Shown: positions 8,291-17,739, counted from the first letter of the stretch. The stretch: 40,687 nucleotides of DNA from Hyphomicrobiales bacterium (GCA_009377695.1 WHTP01000046.1:1-40687); one strand, 5' to 3'. The notes: generated by a model from the sequence alone, not told the origin. Translations and numbers: made by a program.

Positions 8291-8977
8291 CTAACGCTCG
8301 CCCATCTTTTGCGGCATCGGCGCGCCGAACAGAGCTGAGGCAACCAACGCACCGACGGCCGCACCGACAAGCTGGGCCGCGATGAACGCCGGAACATGAT
8401 TGATGGCGATACCTGCGAAGGTGGTGGTCAATCCCCGCGCAAGCGTAACCGCCGGATTGGCGAAGGAGGTGGAGGCGGTGAACCAATAGGCTGCCGTGAT
8501 CACGAGGCCGACAAGCCAGGCGATCGATTGCGGCGCAAATCGTAAGCCGCCCAGAATCGTCAGGACCAAAGCGAACGTTGCAACCGCTTCGGCCAGCCAC
8601 TGCGACACACCGCTGCGCGCGGTCGTCCCGATCATCAAAGGCGTCAAGTCGAACATGAGATGCGCGAGCGCGGTGCCGGCAATGCCGCCGAGGCACTGCG
8701 CCGCGATGTATGGACCTGTCTCCGGCCACGGGAAGCTGTCGCGTGCCGCCAGCACCAGGCTGACGGCCGGATTGAAATGCGCTCCGGAGACTGGTCCGAA
8801 AATCGTGATCAGCACGACGAGAATGGCGCCGGTCGGAATCGTGTTGCCAAGGAGCGCGATCGCCTGATTTCCGCCCGCCAGCCGTTCGGCCATGATGCCG
8901 GAGCCGACAACCGTCGCGACCAGCAGCCCCGTTCCGAGCGCTTCCGCGAGCAGCCGCCGGCTGAGCGTTGGCGTCAC
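8291..8977 (-). CDS. aqpS: Aquaglyceroporin in the arsenic operon (AqpS-like)
   Basis: A 228-residue MIP-family channel with six membrane segments and two half-helix motifs, HFNPAVSL (NPA at 69-71) and FANPAVTLAR (NPA at 174-176, selectivity-filter Arg181). It is the last gene of the ars operon. Its start overlaps the stop of the Grx-type arsC by four bases (ATGA), so the two are almost certainly co-translated. In Sinorhizobium meliloti the AqpS channel in an ars operon lets arsenite made by ArsC flow out of the cell down its gradient. The same job is inferred here, since no ArsB or Acr3 arsenite pump is encoded in the operon. Transport of glycerol or other neutral solutes is possible as well. 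Confidence 0.85.
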   Translation of the reverse strand: MTPTLSRRLLAEALGTGLLVATVVGSGIMAERLAGGNQAIALLGNTIPTGAILVVLITIFGPVSGAHFNPAVSLVLAARDSFPWPETGPYIAAQCLGGIAGTALAHLMFDLTPLMIGTTARSGVSQWLAEAVATFALVLTILGGLRFAPQSIAWLVGLVITAAYWFTASTSFANPAVTLARGLTTTFAGIAINHVPAFIAAQLVGAAVGALVASALFGAPMPQKMGER

Positions 8978-9399
8978 GGCGCCATCACCCGTCGCCCCAG
9001 CGCATCAACGACGCGCTCGCCATCTTCCTTGGTGAATTCGCCAAGCTGGGGCGGCAGGAGATCGAGAACCTGTTCGGAGGGACGGCACAGGCGAACGCCC
9101 TTCGGCGTCACCACGAGCGGCCGGTTCATGAGGATGGGGTGGGCTTCGATCGCATCCAGCAGTGCGGCATCGGGAAGCGACAGCTCATCAAGCCCGAGTT
9201 CGTAATAAGGCGTCCCCCGCTCGCGCAGGATTTGACGCACCGAGAGACCGGCTCGCGAAAGCAACTGCGTCAGCAGACGGCGGGTCGGGGGCGTCTTGCG
9301 GTATTCGACGATATGCGGTTCGACGCCCGCGTTGCGGATCATTCCGAGCGTGTTGCGCGAAGTTTCGCACTCCGGATTGTGATAGATGATGACGTCCAC
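8974..9399 (-). CDS. arsC: Arsenate reductase, glutaredoxin-dependent ArsC
   Basis: A 141-residue ArsC of the E. coli plasmid R773 type. It reduces arsenate to arsenite with glutathione and glutaredoxin. The catalytic Cys11 lies in YHNPECETSRN. The three arginines that bind oxyanion in the family are in place, offset by one from the R773 numbering: Arg59, Arg93 (NRPLVVTPKGVRLCRP) and Arg106. The gene is 42 bases after arsJ and overlaps aqpS, giving a reduction-plus-channel pair. It is the second arsenate reductase domain of the operon; the other is the unrelated phosphatase-fold domain in the ArsR fusion. Confidence 0.92.
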   Translation of the reverse strand: MDVIIYHNPECETSRNTLGMIRNAGVEPHIVEYRKTPPTRRLLTQLLSRAGLSVRQILRERGTPYYELGLDELSLPDAALLDAIEAHPILMNRPLVVTPKGVRLCRPSEQVLDLLPPQLGEFTKEDGERVVDALGRRVMAP

Positions 9400-9441
9400 A
9401 TCGCATCTCCACGAGGGATTCCGCAGCCGCGCAGCAGCCGT

Positions 9442-10680
9442 TCAGGCGAGCCGCTCCTTCGCGGGCAACGCTTCCGGCGATGTGGGCAGCAAGAAAGCAA
9501 TCAGCCAGCATGTCACCAGCATGATGCCGGAGCCGATCAGGCAGCCTTCGATGCCGCCGATCTGATAAAGCGCACCCGACAGAAGAATTCCGGCCAGGCG
9601 TCCGGTGGCGTTGGCCGCATAATAGAATCCCACGTCTTCCGCCGCCTTCTCGGAGCCGGCATAAGCCAGGATCAGGTAGGAGTGCAGCGAGGAGTTGACC
9701 GCAAACGGAATGCCAAACAGCAACAGCCCGACCACCACGACCAAATCGGGCCGCCAGACCTGCGGCATCTGTAAGATCAGCACGAGCAGTAGCGGCACCG
9801 CTGCAAGCAGGCCGCCCCAGAGGCGGGCGGCCGGGACTTCACGGCTCAGCCCGTCGCTGCTGCGGGTTACGAGCGAGGGCGCCGCCGCCTGGATGCCGCC
9901 ATAGGCGATGGTCCAGAATGCCAGGAAGCCGCCGACTTCCAGAAAGCGCCAGCCATTCGCGTAGAGAAACACCGGCAGCCCCACCACGAACCACACGTCG
10001 CGCGCCCCGAACAAGAAAATCCGCGCGGCCGCGAGCAGGTTGACGCCGCGCGATTTGCCGAAGAGCTCCCGCACGCTCTTCGACGACGTGGCCTTGCCAA
10101 GCCCGGTCGGAAGCGAGAGCAGGCCCGCCACGAAGATCACGCCCAGCAGGGCCGCCATCAGCCACAAGCCGGCCTGGAATCCCGCCACGTCGAGCAGCAA
10201 GCCGCCGACAAAGAACCCGAGCCCCTTCATCGCGTTCTTCGAGCCGGTAAACCACGCCACCCACCGGAACAACTGCCCGCTGCCCTCGGTCGAGGTCGCC
10301 TTGATCGCCGATTTCGAGGCGGTCTTGGTCACGTCCTTGGCGACGCCCGCGATCCCTTGCGCCACGACGACCCAGATCACCGACACGGCGGCGCTCCAGC
10401 CCGGCTGCAACAGCGACAGCATGATGAGGCCCGCGATCTGCAACACCTGGCCGACCGCAAGCATGCGCGGGATGCCAAACCGCGACGCCAGCCAACCGCC
10501 GCCAAGATTGGCGAAGATCCCGGCGGTCTCGTAAAGCAGGAACAGGAACGCGAGGGTGAACGGCGAATAGCCGAGCTGGAAAAAATGCAGCAGCACCAGC
10601 ATTCGCAAGGCGCCGTCGACGAGGGTGAACCCCCAATAGGATGCCGTGACAATCGCGTAGTTGCGCAGCATCGACATCAC
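9442..10680 (-). CDS. arsJ: ArsJ organoarsenical efflux MFS permease
   Basis: A 412-residue major facilitator protein with about 12 membrane helices. The N-terminal stretch [20 protein letters not shown] and the loop [19 protein letters not shown] look like ArsJ. Its start overlaps the stop of the preceding GAPDH gene by four bases. In Pseudomonas aeruginosa ArsJ exports 1-arseno-3-phosphoglycerate, the unstable product that GAPDH forms from arsenate and glyceraldehyde 3-phosphate; it then breaks down outside to arsenate. The tight GAPDH-ArsJ pairing seen here is the signature of that system, so the assignment rests on both sequence and context. Confidence 0.9.
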   Translation of the reverse strand: MMSMLRNYAIVTASYWGFTLVDGALRMLVLLHFFQLGYSPFTLAFLFLLYETAGIFANLGGGWLASRFGIPRMLAVGQVLQIAGLIMLSLLQPGWSAAVSVIWVVVAQGIAGVAKDVTKTASKSAIKATSTEGSGQLFRWVAWFTGSKNAMKGLGFFVGGLLLDVAGFQAGLWLMAALLGVIFVAGLLSLPTGLGKATSSKSVRELFGKSRGVNLLAAARIFLFGARDVWFVVGLPVFLYANGWRFLEVGGFLAFWTIAYGGIQAAAPSLVTRSSDGLSREVPAARLWGGLLAAVPLLLVLILQMPQVWRPDLVVVVGLLLFGIPFAVNSSLHSYLILAYAGSEKAAEDVGFYYAANATGRLAGILLSGALYQIGGIEGCLIGSGIMLVTCWLIAFLLPTSPEALPAKERLA

Positions 10681-11720
10681 GCACCTGCCTTAAGAACGAG
10701 GTCGGCCAAATCGACCATGCGGCAGGAATAGCCCACTTCATTGTCGTACCAGGAGTACACCTTGAGCAGCGTGCCGTCGGTAACGATCGTGCTGGGCCCA
10801 TCCACGATCGAGCTCCGGGAATCGTTGTTGTAATCGGCCGATACCAAGGGGCGCTGTTCAAAGCCGAGAATCCCCGCGAGCGGCCCGGCGGCGGCAGCGG
10901 CAAACAGCGCGTTGACCTCTTCCGCGGTCACGGCGCGTTGCAGCTCGAAGACGCAGTCCGTCAGACTCGCGTTGAGGACCGGGACGCGTACGGCGTGCCC
11001 GTTCAGTTTGCCTTTCAGCTCGGGATAGATCAGCGAAATCGCTGTCGCGCTGCCGGTCGTCGTCGGCTGCATCGAGAGCATGGCGGAGCGCGCGCGCCGC
11101 AGGTCCTTGTGCGGCGCATCGACCACGACATTCGTATTCGTCGGAGAGTGGATGGTGGTGATTTGCCCGTGGCGGATGCCGACGGCCTCATGCACGACCT
11201 TGACCACAGGCGCGAGGCAATTGGTCGTGCAGGACGCGGCCGTCAGCAAATGGTGGGCTTTCGGCTCATACAGGTGATCGTTCACCCCGACGACGATATT
11301 GAGCGCCGCCGGATCCTTGACCGGCGCAGCCACGATCACGCGTTTTGCACCACGTTTAAAGTAATCTTCCAACTGGTCGGACTTCAGAAACTTCCCGGTG
11401 CATTCGAGCACCACGTCGCAGCCGTAGTCTCCCCAAGGAACATCGCCGGGATTTGGCAGCGCGCTAAACCCGATGCGGCGGTTGCCGATCACGATGGCAT
11501 CGTCGCCATCGGCCTCGATAGAGCCGTGCCAGCGACCGTGGACACTATCGAACTCCAGAAGATGAGCGGTGGCGGCGGCTCCACCTTTGATTTCGTTGAC
11601 ATGCACAATGTCGAGGCGGTTGTCGGCGCGCGGATCGCCCGCCGCACGCGCGACGCCGCCGAAACCTGCGCGCAGCACGAGGCGACCGATCCGCCCCATT
11701 CCATTGATTCCGATAGCCAT
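10677..11720 (-). CDS. ArsJ-associated glyceraldehyde-3-phosphate dehydrogenase
   Basis: A 347-residue GAPDH. The NAD-binding start is [13 protein letters not shown]. The catalytic Cys164 is in [12 protein letters not shown] and the base His191 in [10 protein letters not shown], 27 residues apart as in classical GAPDH. The C-terminal [15 protein letters not shown] motif is present. It lies 12 bases after the ArsR-ArsC fusion and overlaps arsJ. Its likely role is to use arsenate in place of phosphate, making 1-arseno-3-phosphoglycerate for export by ArsJ. It is unlikely to be the main glycolytic enzyme, because it is embedded in the ars operon rather than beside pgk or tkt. Confidence 0.92.
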   Translation of the reverse strand: MAIGINGMGRIGRLVLRAGFGGVARAAGDPRADNRLDIVHVNEIKGGAAATAHLLEFDSVHGRWHGSIEADGDDAIVIGNRRIGFSALPNPGDVPWGDYGCDVVLECTGKFLKSDQLEDYFKRGAKRVIVAAPVKDPAALNIVVGVNDHLYEPKAHHLLTAASCTTNCLAPVVKVVHEAVGIRHGQITTIHSPTNTNVVVDAPHKDLRRARSAMLSMQPTTTGSATAISLIYPELKGKLNGHAVRVPVLNASLTDCVFELQRAVTAEEVNALFAAAAAGPLAGILGFEQRPLVSADYNNDSRSSIVDGPSTIVTDGTLLKVYSWYDNEVGYSCRMVDLADLVLKAGA

Positions 11721-11732
11721 CTGCCTGCTTCC

Positions 11733-12650
11733 TCAGCGCGCACTTCGCGTGCTGTCTCCGATCTCATCCAATCTGGCCTTCAGCGCCATCTTGTCGAGCG
11801 TCGTGAAGGGCAAGCTGGTGAAAATCTCAATCCGCCGCCGGGTCATGCCGTAAAGTTCATTCAGCAGAGTGGTGCGCTCCGATGACGCCCCTGTGAATTT
11901 GGCGGGGTCGGGCAGGGGCCACGCGGAGTTGATGAACGACTCCCCGAATTCGGGACAGAATTGGCCTTGCACCGTGTCGCAAAGCCCGATCACGAAATCC
12001 ATGCGCGGCGCATCGGGACCCGTGAATTCCTTCCACGATTTGCAGCGCAGCTTGCTGACATCGTGCCCAAGCATCTTGAGGCGCTCGATGACCTCGGGGA
12101 GCGGTTGCCCCGCCGGGTCGGAGCCCGCCGAATAGGCGCGAAATTTTCGCCCCCCGAATTTTTCGAGAACGGCTTCCGCCATGATGGAGCGGGCGGAGTT
12201 ATGCGTGCACAGGAAAAGAACGTTGAACGCAGGCGTCATCACGCGCTCCTCGGTCTCGTCGGGGTTACCGGACAGAAGGCGGGACAGGTCGCCGCACAAC
12301 TCGGGACGGCCTTCGCAGCAATCGCGCATCAGGAATCCGACCAGGCCCCGCAGGCCGGCGAGATTTGCGCGATAGTTCATCCCGCGACCCTCGCGCGCGA
12401 CCATGACGAGACCGGCTCGCACCAGAATGCCAAGATGCGTCGACATCGTGTTGTGCGGCACGTCGCACAGGCGTGCGATTTCGCCTGCGGGCAGACTTGC
12501 CGGATGAGCCGCGATGAGGCGGCGGAATGCGCCAAGCCGCGTCACCTGGGCGAGCGAGCCAAGCCCCTCAATCGCGCGGGTTTCGTCGATCTGCTGCGAC
12601 GTTTCCGGACGTTGACGCGCCGCGTTTATGGGGGAGACGCGCGCAGCCAT
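11733..12650 (-). CDS. ArsR repressor fused to LMW-phosphatase-type arsenate reductase
   Basis: A 305-residue two-domain protein. Residues 25-125 form an ArsR/SmtB winged helix (IARLCDVPHNTMSTHLGILVRAGLV) with cysteines in DCCEGRPELC (Cys111, Cys112, Cys119). This resembles the C-terminal arsenite site of Acidithiobacillus-type ArsR rather than the ELCVCDL site. Residues 140-280 form a low-molecular-weight phosphatase-fold ArsC with the P-loop CTHNSAR (Cys148 to Arg154) and downstream Cys224 and Cys232 as candidate relay thiols. The ATG chosen (12648-12650) has GGGGAG about eight bases upstream. An internal ATG at 12237-12239 has GAGGAG six bases upstream, so a separate ArsC could also be made. 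It is the first gene of the operon and probably autoregulates it. Confidence 0.9.
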   Translation of the reverse strand: MAARVSPINAARQRPETSQQIDETRAIEGLGSLAQVTRLGAFRRLIAAHPASLPAGEIARLCDVPHNTMSTHLGILVRAGLVMVAREGRGMNYRANLAGLRGLVGFLMRDCCEGRPELCGDLSRLLSGNPDETEERVMTPAFNVLFLCTHNSARSIMAEAVLEKFGGRKFRAYSAGSDPAGQPLPEVIERLKMLGHDVSKLRCKSWKEFTGPDAPRMDFVIGLCDTVQGQFCPEFGESFINSAWPLPDPAKFTGASSERTTLLNELYGMTRRRIEIFTSLPFTTLDKMALKARLDEIGDSTRSAR

Positions 12651-12739
12651 TAGCGCCGCTCCCCGCCCGTTGCGGCGAAAGCTCCGCTGCGCTCGGATGT
12701 TTCCATGGATGTTTTCATGGCGACTTCCCAATACGTCCA

Positions 12740-12753
12740 TATGTCTCGACATA
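12740..12753. promoter_or_regulatory. Candidate ArsR operator
   Basis: TATGTCTCGACATA, arms TATGTC/GACATA around a TC centre, lies in a locally AT-richer patch. It is 90 bases upstream of the ArsR-ArsC fusion and inside the 365-base divergent spacer (12651-13015) shared with the MFS gene at 13016. Position and dyad symmetry suggest an operator; ArsR sites are often short interrupted dyads of this kind. No clear -35/-10 pair was seen. Nothing else stands out in the spacer. Confidence 0.4.
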
Positions 12754-13015
12754 ATGAATGTATACGGGAAGGCGCCGGATGGCAACGCCTGATTGTGATC
12801 GCGGTGTCGATTCACAGGGCAGGGCAGCCGGACGTCGTCGAGCGCGCAGCAGGACAATCGGCCGACCAAAGACAATTGACCGATTTCACCGAAGCTGTTG
12901 CGTGCCTGAAGCTGTTGCGCGCCTGGTGTCGGCCGCCGCGCCGGAATGGCGACGCGTCCGTCCGACCTTCCGATCAAGGCACCTGCCGACTTGAGCGCGG
13001 GGCGGTGATGCGCGT

Positions 13016-14293
13016 ATGCAAATGTCCGTGTCCCGCCCGATCACGACCACCGCCACAACCAGCGAAGACGACGTCACGTCCGACGTCCCTTGGCGCATCC
13101 AGGCCGCCGTCTACGGCATCGGCCTGTTCAGCACCTCGATCTTCCACATCGCGGCGGTGATCGTGCCGCTCTATGCGGCCACGATGTCACCGTCGCCGGT
13201 CATGTTCGGCCTGGTATTCAGCGCCGCACATATCCTGCCGCTGTTTCTGTCCATTCACACGGGCGCGCTGATGGACCGGCTCGGTGCGCGCCGCGTCATG
13301 CTGGTCTGCACGGCCCTCGGTGCGATCACGCCGCTGCTCTATCCGGCGTTCCCATGGATCTGGGCGCTGGTATTCCTGCAGATGTTTTTCGGGCTGTCGG
13401 AATCCATGGGCTGGCTCGGCGCGCAGACCATGATCGGCCAGTACATGTATGGCAAGACCGCCTACGCCGGCCGCTTGAGCTTCATCATCCGCATCGGGCA
13501 CCTCATCTGCGGGCCGCTTGCTGGCATCAGCTGGGACTTCGCCGGGCCATGGGGTGGCTTTACGCTGATGTCGTTGTGGGGCTGCGGAGCGGTTCTATGC
13601 TCGCTGATGCTGCCAAAGCAGCCGGTCGACCCCAATGCCGTGAAGCCCGAAGGACGCCGCGCCAAGGTACGCGCCCTGTTGCCGAACGCGTCGGACTATC
13701 TCACCGCGTTTCGGCTGCTGGGCGTTCCAGCCGTCGTTATCATCGTGATGCTTGGCGCGCTGATGCATGTCGGCAATGCGGTGCAGAGCTCGTTCTATGT
13801 CGCGTGGCTCAATGACATGGGCCTGACCGGCACGGCCATCGGCCTGCTCGGTCCTGCGTCGGCGATCGGTGCCGCGTTGTTCTCGTTGCTCACGGCGAAG
13901 CTCATGCGCTACATCGGCGGCCTCTGGATCGCGCTCCTTTCGCTCTGGTCCGGCATCCTGCTCGTCTGCGCGACACCGCTGTTCGGTAGTTACGTCTTGC
14001 TGCAGATGGCGATGTTCCTGCGCTCCGGCGCCAACGGGCTCGCGCAGCCGCTCGTCATCACGCTGGTGCTGCGCGGCGCCGGCCGCGAGAACCAGGGCAA
14101 GGCGATCGGATTGCGCGGCACCGCGAACCGCATCGCCTCGATCGTGTCGCCGCTCGCGATGGGTGCCATCGCCCAAGCGGTTGGGCTCGAATACTCGTTT
14201 TATGCGGTCGGCGCGTTGGTCAGCGTGGTGATGATCGGGATTGCGATCTATCTCTGGCACAATCCGGAAATCGCGAAGGCGGGCGAAGAATAG
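13016..14293 (+). CDS. MFS transporter
   Basis: A 425-residue major facilitator with about 12 membrane helices. The inter-helix 2-3 signature region is GALMDRLGARRVML, and FFGLSESMGWLGAQTMIGQYMYG follows helix 4. The substrate cannot be read. It is divergent from the arsenic operon and shares its 365-base regulatory spacer, so co-regulation by the ArsR fusion is possible; it is not an ArsB, Acr3 or ArsJ homologue. The start is uncertain: ATG codons at 13016 and 13022 both lack a good Shine-Dalgarno. Confidence 0.8.
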   Translation: MQMSVSRPITTTATTSEDDVTSDVPWRIQAAVYGIGLFSTSIFHIAAVIVPLYAATMSPSPVMFGLVFSAAHILPLFLSIHTGALMDRLGARRVMLVCTALGAITPLLYPAFPWIWALVFLQMFFGLSESMGWLGAQTMIGQYMYGKTAYAGRLSFIIRIGHLICGPLAGISWDFAGPWGGFTLMSLWGCGAVLCSLMLPKQPVDPNAVKPEGRRAKVRALLPNASDYLTAFRLLGVPAVVIIVMLGALMHVGNAVQSSFYVAWLNDMGLTGTAIGLLGPASAIGAALFSLLTAKLMRYIGGLWIALLSLWSGILLVCATPLFGSYVLLQMAMFLRSGANGLAQPLVITLVLRGAGRENQGKAIGLRGTANRIASIVSPLAMGAIAQAVGLEYSFYAVGALVSVVMIGIAIYLWHNPEIAKAGEE

Positions 14294-14330
14294 TCGCCGT
14301 GCGCTTTATATCGAATCGCCAACCTCGGGT

Positions 14331-14412
14331 CCGTCATCCTGAGGCGCTCGCCATGAGCGCGTTTACGCAAATCGACGCTCGGCCTTTGGCCTCGCACCTC
14401 CGGGCGACGGCT
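14331..14412. repeat. Type D intergenic repeat (copy 1)
   Basis: It begins CCGTCATCCTGAGG and contains GCGTTTACGCAA. The same two elements occur, inverted, in the repeat at 22118-22253. It fills the gap between the convergent MFS and kinase genes. Confidence 0.55.
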
Positions 14413-14434
14413 TTAGATCACGGCGATGTTTCAA

Positions 14435-17341
14435 CTACTGCGCCGCCATGAGCTGCGCTCCGGGAAACGTGATCTCCACCAGCGTGCCCTCGTTCGGCGT
14501 GCTCCTGATCTGGAAGGTCGCGTGGTTGGCTTCCGCCAGCGCCTTGGTCAGCGGGAGCCCCAGCCCGGTGCCGCCAGAACGCGCGCGCGTCGCGGTGGCG
14601 ATCTGGCGGAATGGCTCGAGCGCGGTCGCAATATCGGTTTCGGTCATGCCGATGCCGGTGTCGCGGACGCGCAGCATGGCCTCGCCGGTGTCGCCAACCG
14701 CGGTCGAGACGATCACCTGGCCGCCCGCGACCGTGAACTTGATCGAGTTCGAGAGAAGATTGAGCACGATCTGGCGCACCGAGCGCGCATCGGCGACGAT
14801 CTGCGGCAGCCGTGGCGACAGCGACGTGCGGATGATGACGCGCTCGCGGTTGGCTTGCGGCTGCATGATCGCCACGCATTGCTGCGTCAGGTCGTTGAGC
14901 GGCACAGCGGCGAAGGCGAGCTCGAGCTTGCCGGCCTCGATTTTCGAGAGGTCGAGCAGATCATTGATGAGCGAGATCAGATGCTCGCCCGAGGCGTGGA
15001 TGTCCTTGAGATATTGGCGATAGCGGTCGTTCCCGATCGGGCCGAAGCGCTCTTCCGTCATCACCTCCGAGAAACCGATGATGGCATTGAGAGGCGTACG
15101 GATCTCATGGCTGATCTTGGCAAGGAAATCCGATTTTGCCGATGACGCCCGTTCGGCATCACGCCGCGCCTCGATCAGATCCTCCTCGGTCTTCTTCCAC
15201 GGCGTGATGTCTCGGAACACCGCACAGTATTTGCCGCCGTCGTCGTCGAGCCGGCCCATGGTCATGAACAGCGGGATCAGGCCGCCGAGCCGCTCGCGTC
15301 CGATGATTTCACTGCCGTCATTGAGCAGTGCCGCGACGCCGCGTCCTTGCAGTCGGTCGAGATAGTCGATGGCGGTGCCGATGCTCTCCGGCGCGAACAG
15401 ATCGCCGAAGCTCTTGCCTTCGAGCTCCTGCGCGTCGTAGCCGAATAGTGCCTGCGCGCTGCGGTTCGATGAGACGATGCGCGCGATACGGTCGAGCAGG
15501 ATCACGCCGTCGGTCGCGGTGTCGAGGATCGCGCTCAGCTCTGCGAGCTGCGCGCGCGCCTGCATGAGCGCTGCCTGCGCGGTAGGCTCGGTGCTTTGCG
15601 GCATGGTCAGCAGTGCGAACGCCGACTCCCCGTCCCAGGGCACCTGCAGCAACCGCGCTTCGGCGACCGACGTCTCATCATTCAGGCTGGTGAGCGAGAA
15701 CGCCTTGCGGCCGCCTTGCTCGATGGCGACGTCGCCGGACTCGATCATCAAACTGTCGAGGCCGCCCGCCTCAACGAGCGCATCCAGGCTGTCGCTGGCG
15801 GCCCAGGTCAGGAACGCGTTGTTGGCATAAAGGAGATAGTTGAGGCGATAGACCAAGACGCCGATCGGAAGCCGGTCGAGGAACGGCCGCGCGTTGTCGG
15901 CGACCCGTGCCTCCGCCTTGTACGCGTCATCGGATGATTGCGCGCTGTGAAGCGCCGCCGGTGCGTTGGCATTTGCAGCCCATAAGGCTTGCGCGTCGGC
16001 TTCACTGATGCGGGTCGTCAGCTCACGCGAGAGTTCGTCGAAGGCGTAACGTTCGACCGGGGTTAGCCCTGAGGCGGCGGTCTCCGATTTGCTGTCGAGT
16101 GATGGCGCTTCGGTCGTGTCCGGGCCGGCCCCACCACGTGCCCGTGCGATGGTGTTGAGCAGGGCGATGTCGCGGCACACGCCGAAGCCGCGATAGCCGC
16201 GATACGTCCGTTCGCGGTCGAACACCGGCAAGCCCGATAGCTCGACGTCGAGGCGTTCGGCGAAGCCGTCGATGCGCCAGCGCACGGAGACGCCGCTCCA
16301 GGTGGCGCGTGCGGCCACCGCGCGCGCGACCTGCCCCTCCGGATCGAGCGCCATCACCGATGCGATGAACGGCCAGGGCTGCCCGAGCAGCGCCGCCGTG
16401 CGCGGCCCCGTGATCGCGATGAACTCGCCGGAGTCGATGGTGAAGCGGCCCTCCGTATCCATCTGCCAGACGAACCGCAGCGGATGGCGCCGTTCCTCCG
16501 CCGCGGCGTCCGGGGTCGCTGCGGGAGGAGAGACGGGCGGCAGGTCCGGAAACAGTTCGGGCTGCTCGGCAACAGGCGCGTTGAGCGGTTCATGCTCGGT
16601 TTCGAGCGATCGTCCGGCCGGCGGTTGCTCGGCCTTTTGCTCTGGCTCCGGTTGGGGTGAGGGAAGCGGGTTCACGATCGGTGCGATAGTCGGAGCGCGC
16701 CGGACCCGGCTCTCGCCAAAAGCGATGACCCAAACCGCGTGATCGCGGATGCGATCGACAGAGATGGCTCCAGTCGCAGCGTCACCCACGGCATGGCCGG
16801 TGTCGCTCGCGGCCGCAACAACCGCGCTCGCACCGAGCGCGTCGAGCGAGGTCGCGTCGCCGATCCGGCGTCGTGCCGCCGGCGTCGCGTCAATGAGGGC
16901 GCCGTCATCGCCGAACACCGCGACGGGCTCGACGCAGGCAGCAAGCAGTTGCGACACGCGTTGCTTTAGCGACAGGAAAGGTCCGGCGCGCTCGATCGCG
17001 GCGATCAGCACCGCCGACGCTCCGTCGGAGAGCCTGACGCGCGAGCAGGCGCAGGTGAGCGGGCGGCCCATCGCGGCGCCGAATCCGCGCAGGCGCTCGA
17101 GCCGCGCCATGCCGTCGGGCTTGAGCGTTTGCGCAAGGCGCGCGACCTCGCCAGCGACAATTTGCTCGCGATCGAATGTGCGGATCGTCAGCGCGGCCGG
17201 CGTCGGCACGCCGAGCATCGCCGCGCCGATCGGATTGGCCCACACGACATGCGTTGCATCCGGCGACCACAACCACGCCGGCGACTGGCTCAGCGCCAGC
17301 GGCAGCAGGCGTGTCTCGCGCAACCAGAATAAGCCGAACAT
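14435..17341 (-). CDS. PAS-domain sensor histidine kinase, PdhS/DivJ/PleC-like
   Basis: A 968-residue soluble kinase. No membrane segment or signal peptide is visible. Several PAS-like segments occur: about 17-110, 285-395 (FVWQMDTEGRFTIDSGEFIAI), 490-590, and a clear one at about 605-725 (ILDTATDGVILLDRIARIV, then GRLDDDGGKYCAVFRDITPWK). A Pro/Glu-rich linker spans about 220-280. The H-box is ISHEIRTPLNAIIGFSEVM (His745), followed by LINDLLDLSKIEAGK. The ATPase boxes are NLLSNSIKF (near 861), DTGIGM (894-899) and GGTGLGL (923-929). The H-box extension ERFGPIGNDRYRQYLKDI resembles DivJ/PleC/PdhS kinases that act on DivK in alphaproteobacterial cell-cycle control. That specificity is inferred. 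No response regulator is adjacent. Confidence 0.85.
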   Translation of the reverse strand: MFGLFWLRETRLLPLALSQSPAWLWSPDATHVVWANPIGAAMLGVPTPAALTIRTFDREQIVAGEVARLAQTLKPDGMARLERLRGFGAAMGRPLTCACSRVRLSDGASAVLIAAIERAGPFLSLKQRVSQLLAACVEPVAVFGDDGALIDATPAARRRIGDATSLDALGASAVVAAASDTGHAVGDAATGAISVDRIRDHAVWVIAFGESRVRRAPTIAPIVNPLPSPQPEPEQKAEQPPAGRSLETEHEPLNAPVAEQPELFPDLPPVSPPAATPDAAAEERRHPLRFVWQMDTEGRFTIDSGEFIAITGPRTAALLGQPWPFIASVMALDPEGQVARAVAARATWSGVSVRWRIDGFAERLDVELSGLPVFDRERTYRGYRGFGVCRDIALLNTIARARGGAGPDTTEAPSLDSKSETAASGLTPVERYAFDELSRELTTRISEADAQALWAANANAPAALHSAQSSDDAYKAEARVADNARPFLDRLPIGVLVYRLNYLLYANNAFLTWAASDSLDALVEAGGLDSLMIESGDVAIEQGGRKAFSLTSLNDETSVAEARLLQVPWDGESAFALLTMPQSTEPTAQAALMQARAQLAELSAILDTATDGVILLDRIARIVSSNRSAQALFGYDAQELEGKSFGDLFAPESIGTAIDYLDRLQGRGVAALLNDGSEIIGRERLGGLIPLFMTMGRLDDDGGKYCAVFRDITPWKKTEEDLIEARRDAERASSAKSDFLAKISHEIRTPLNAIIGFSEVMTEERFGPIGNDRYRQYLKDIHASGEHLISLINDLLDLSKIEAGKLELAFAAVPLNDLTQQCVAIMQPQANRERVIIRTSLSPRLPQIVADARSVRQIVLNLLSNSIKFTVAGGQVIVSTAVGDTGEAMLRVRDTGIGMTETDIATALEPFRQIATATRARSGGTGLGLPLTKALAEANHATFQIRSTPNEGTLVEITFPGAQLMAAQ

Positions 17342-17548
17342 CGTCCACCGTCGTGCCAGACAATGTCCGGCATGCAGGATCCTTAACGATCCGTTTAGTA
17401 GTCGGGGGTCAGGGCGGCGTCCACGCCGGGGCCGTCCATGGCGCTGCTAAAGCCCCGAATAACCTTAATTCTGCCAGCGGCTTGGCCTCCCGAGCATACC
17501 GGCCGCTTGGGCCGCGCGCCGCTGTTCGCCCATTATGCTTGTTTATTG

Positions 17549-17577
17549 TGCATTGCAATATTTTATATTGCATTGCA
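17549..17577. promoter_or_regulatory. Paired PhaR-like boxes upstream of the phasin gene
   Basis: Two copies of TGCATTGCA (17549-17557 and 17569-17577) lie 20 bases apart, two helical turns, in an AT-rich patch about 165-190 bases before the phasin start. TGC-N3-GCA is the core of sites bound by PhaR, the polyhydroxyalkanoate-responsive repressor of phasin genes (CTGC-N3-GCAG in Rhodobacter). Regulation by PhaR is inferred. The rest of the 17342-17739 gap shows no gene. Confidence 0.5.
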
Positions 17578-17739
17578 CCACAGTTTGTGCAACATTCTAA
17601 TCTGAGGCTGCCACCTGTTTAGGCAAATGCGACGGGGTGGTAGGCCGGCCATACATGCGACACGGACCGTGGCCGGGCGGCAGGGTCCCAGGGGGTGTCG
17701 ACCGCCGCCCACAGACACGTCAAGGGAAGGATCAATTGC

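Noticed and set aside
12978-13015. Extending the ArsR fusion N-terminus to an open start at 12977
   Set aside because: The added sequence has no domain, runs through the candidate operator, and the ATG at 12650 has a good ribosome binding site at the domain edge.
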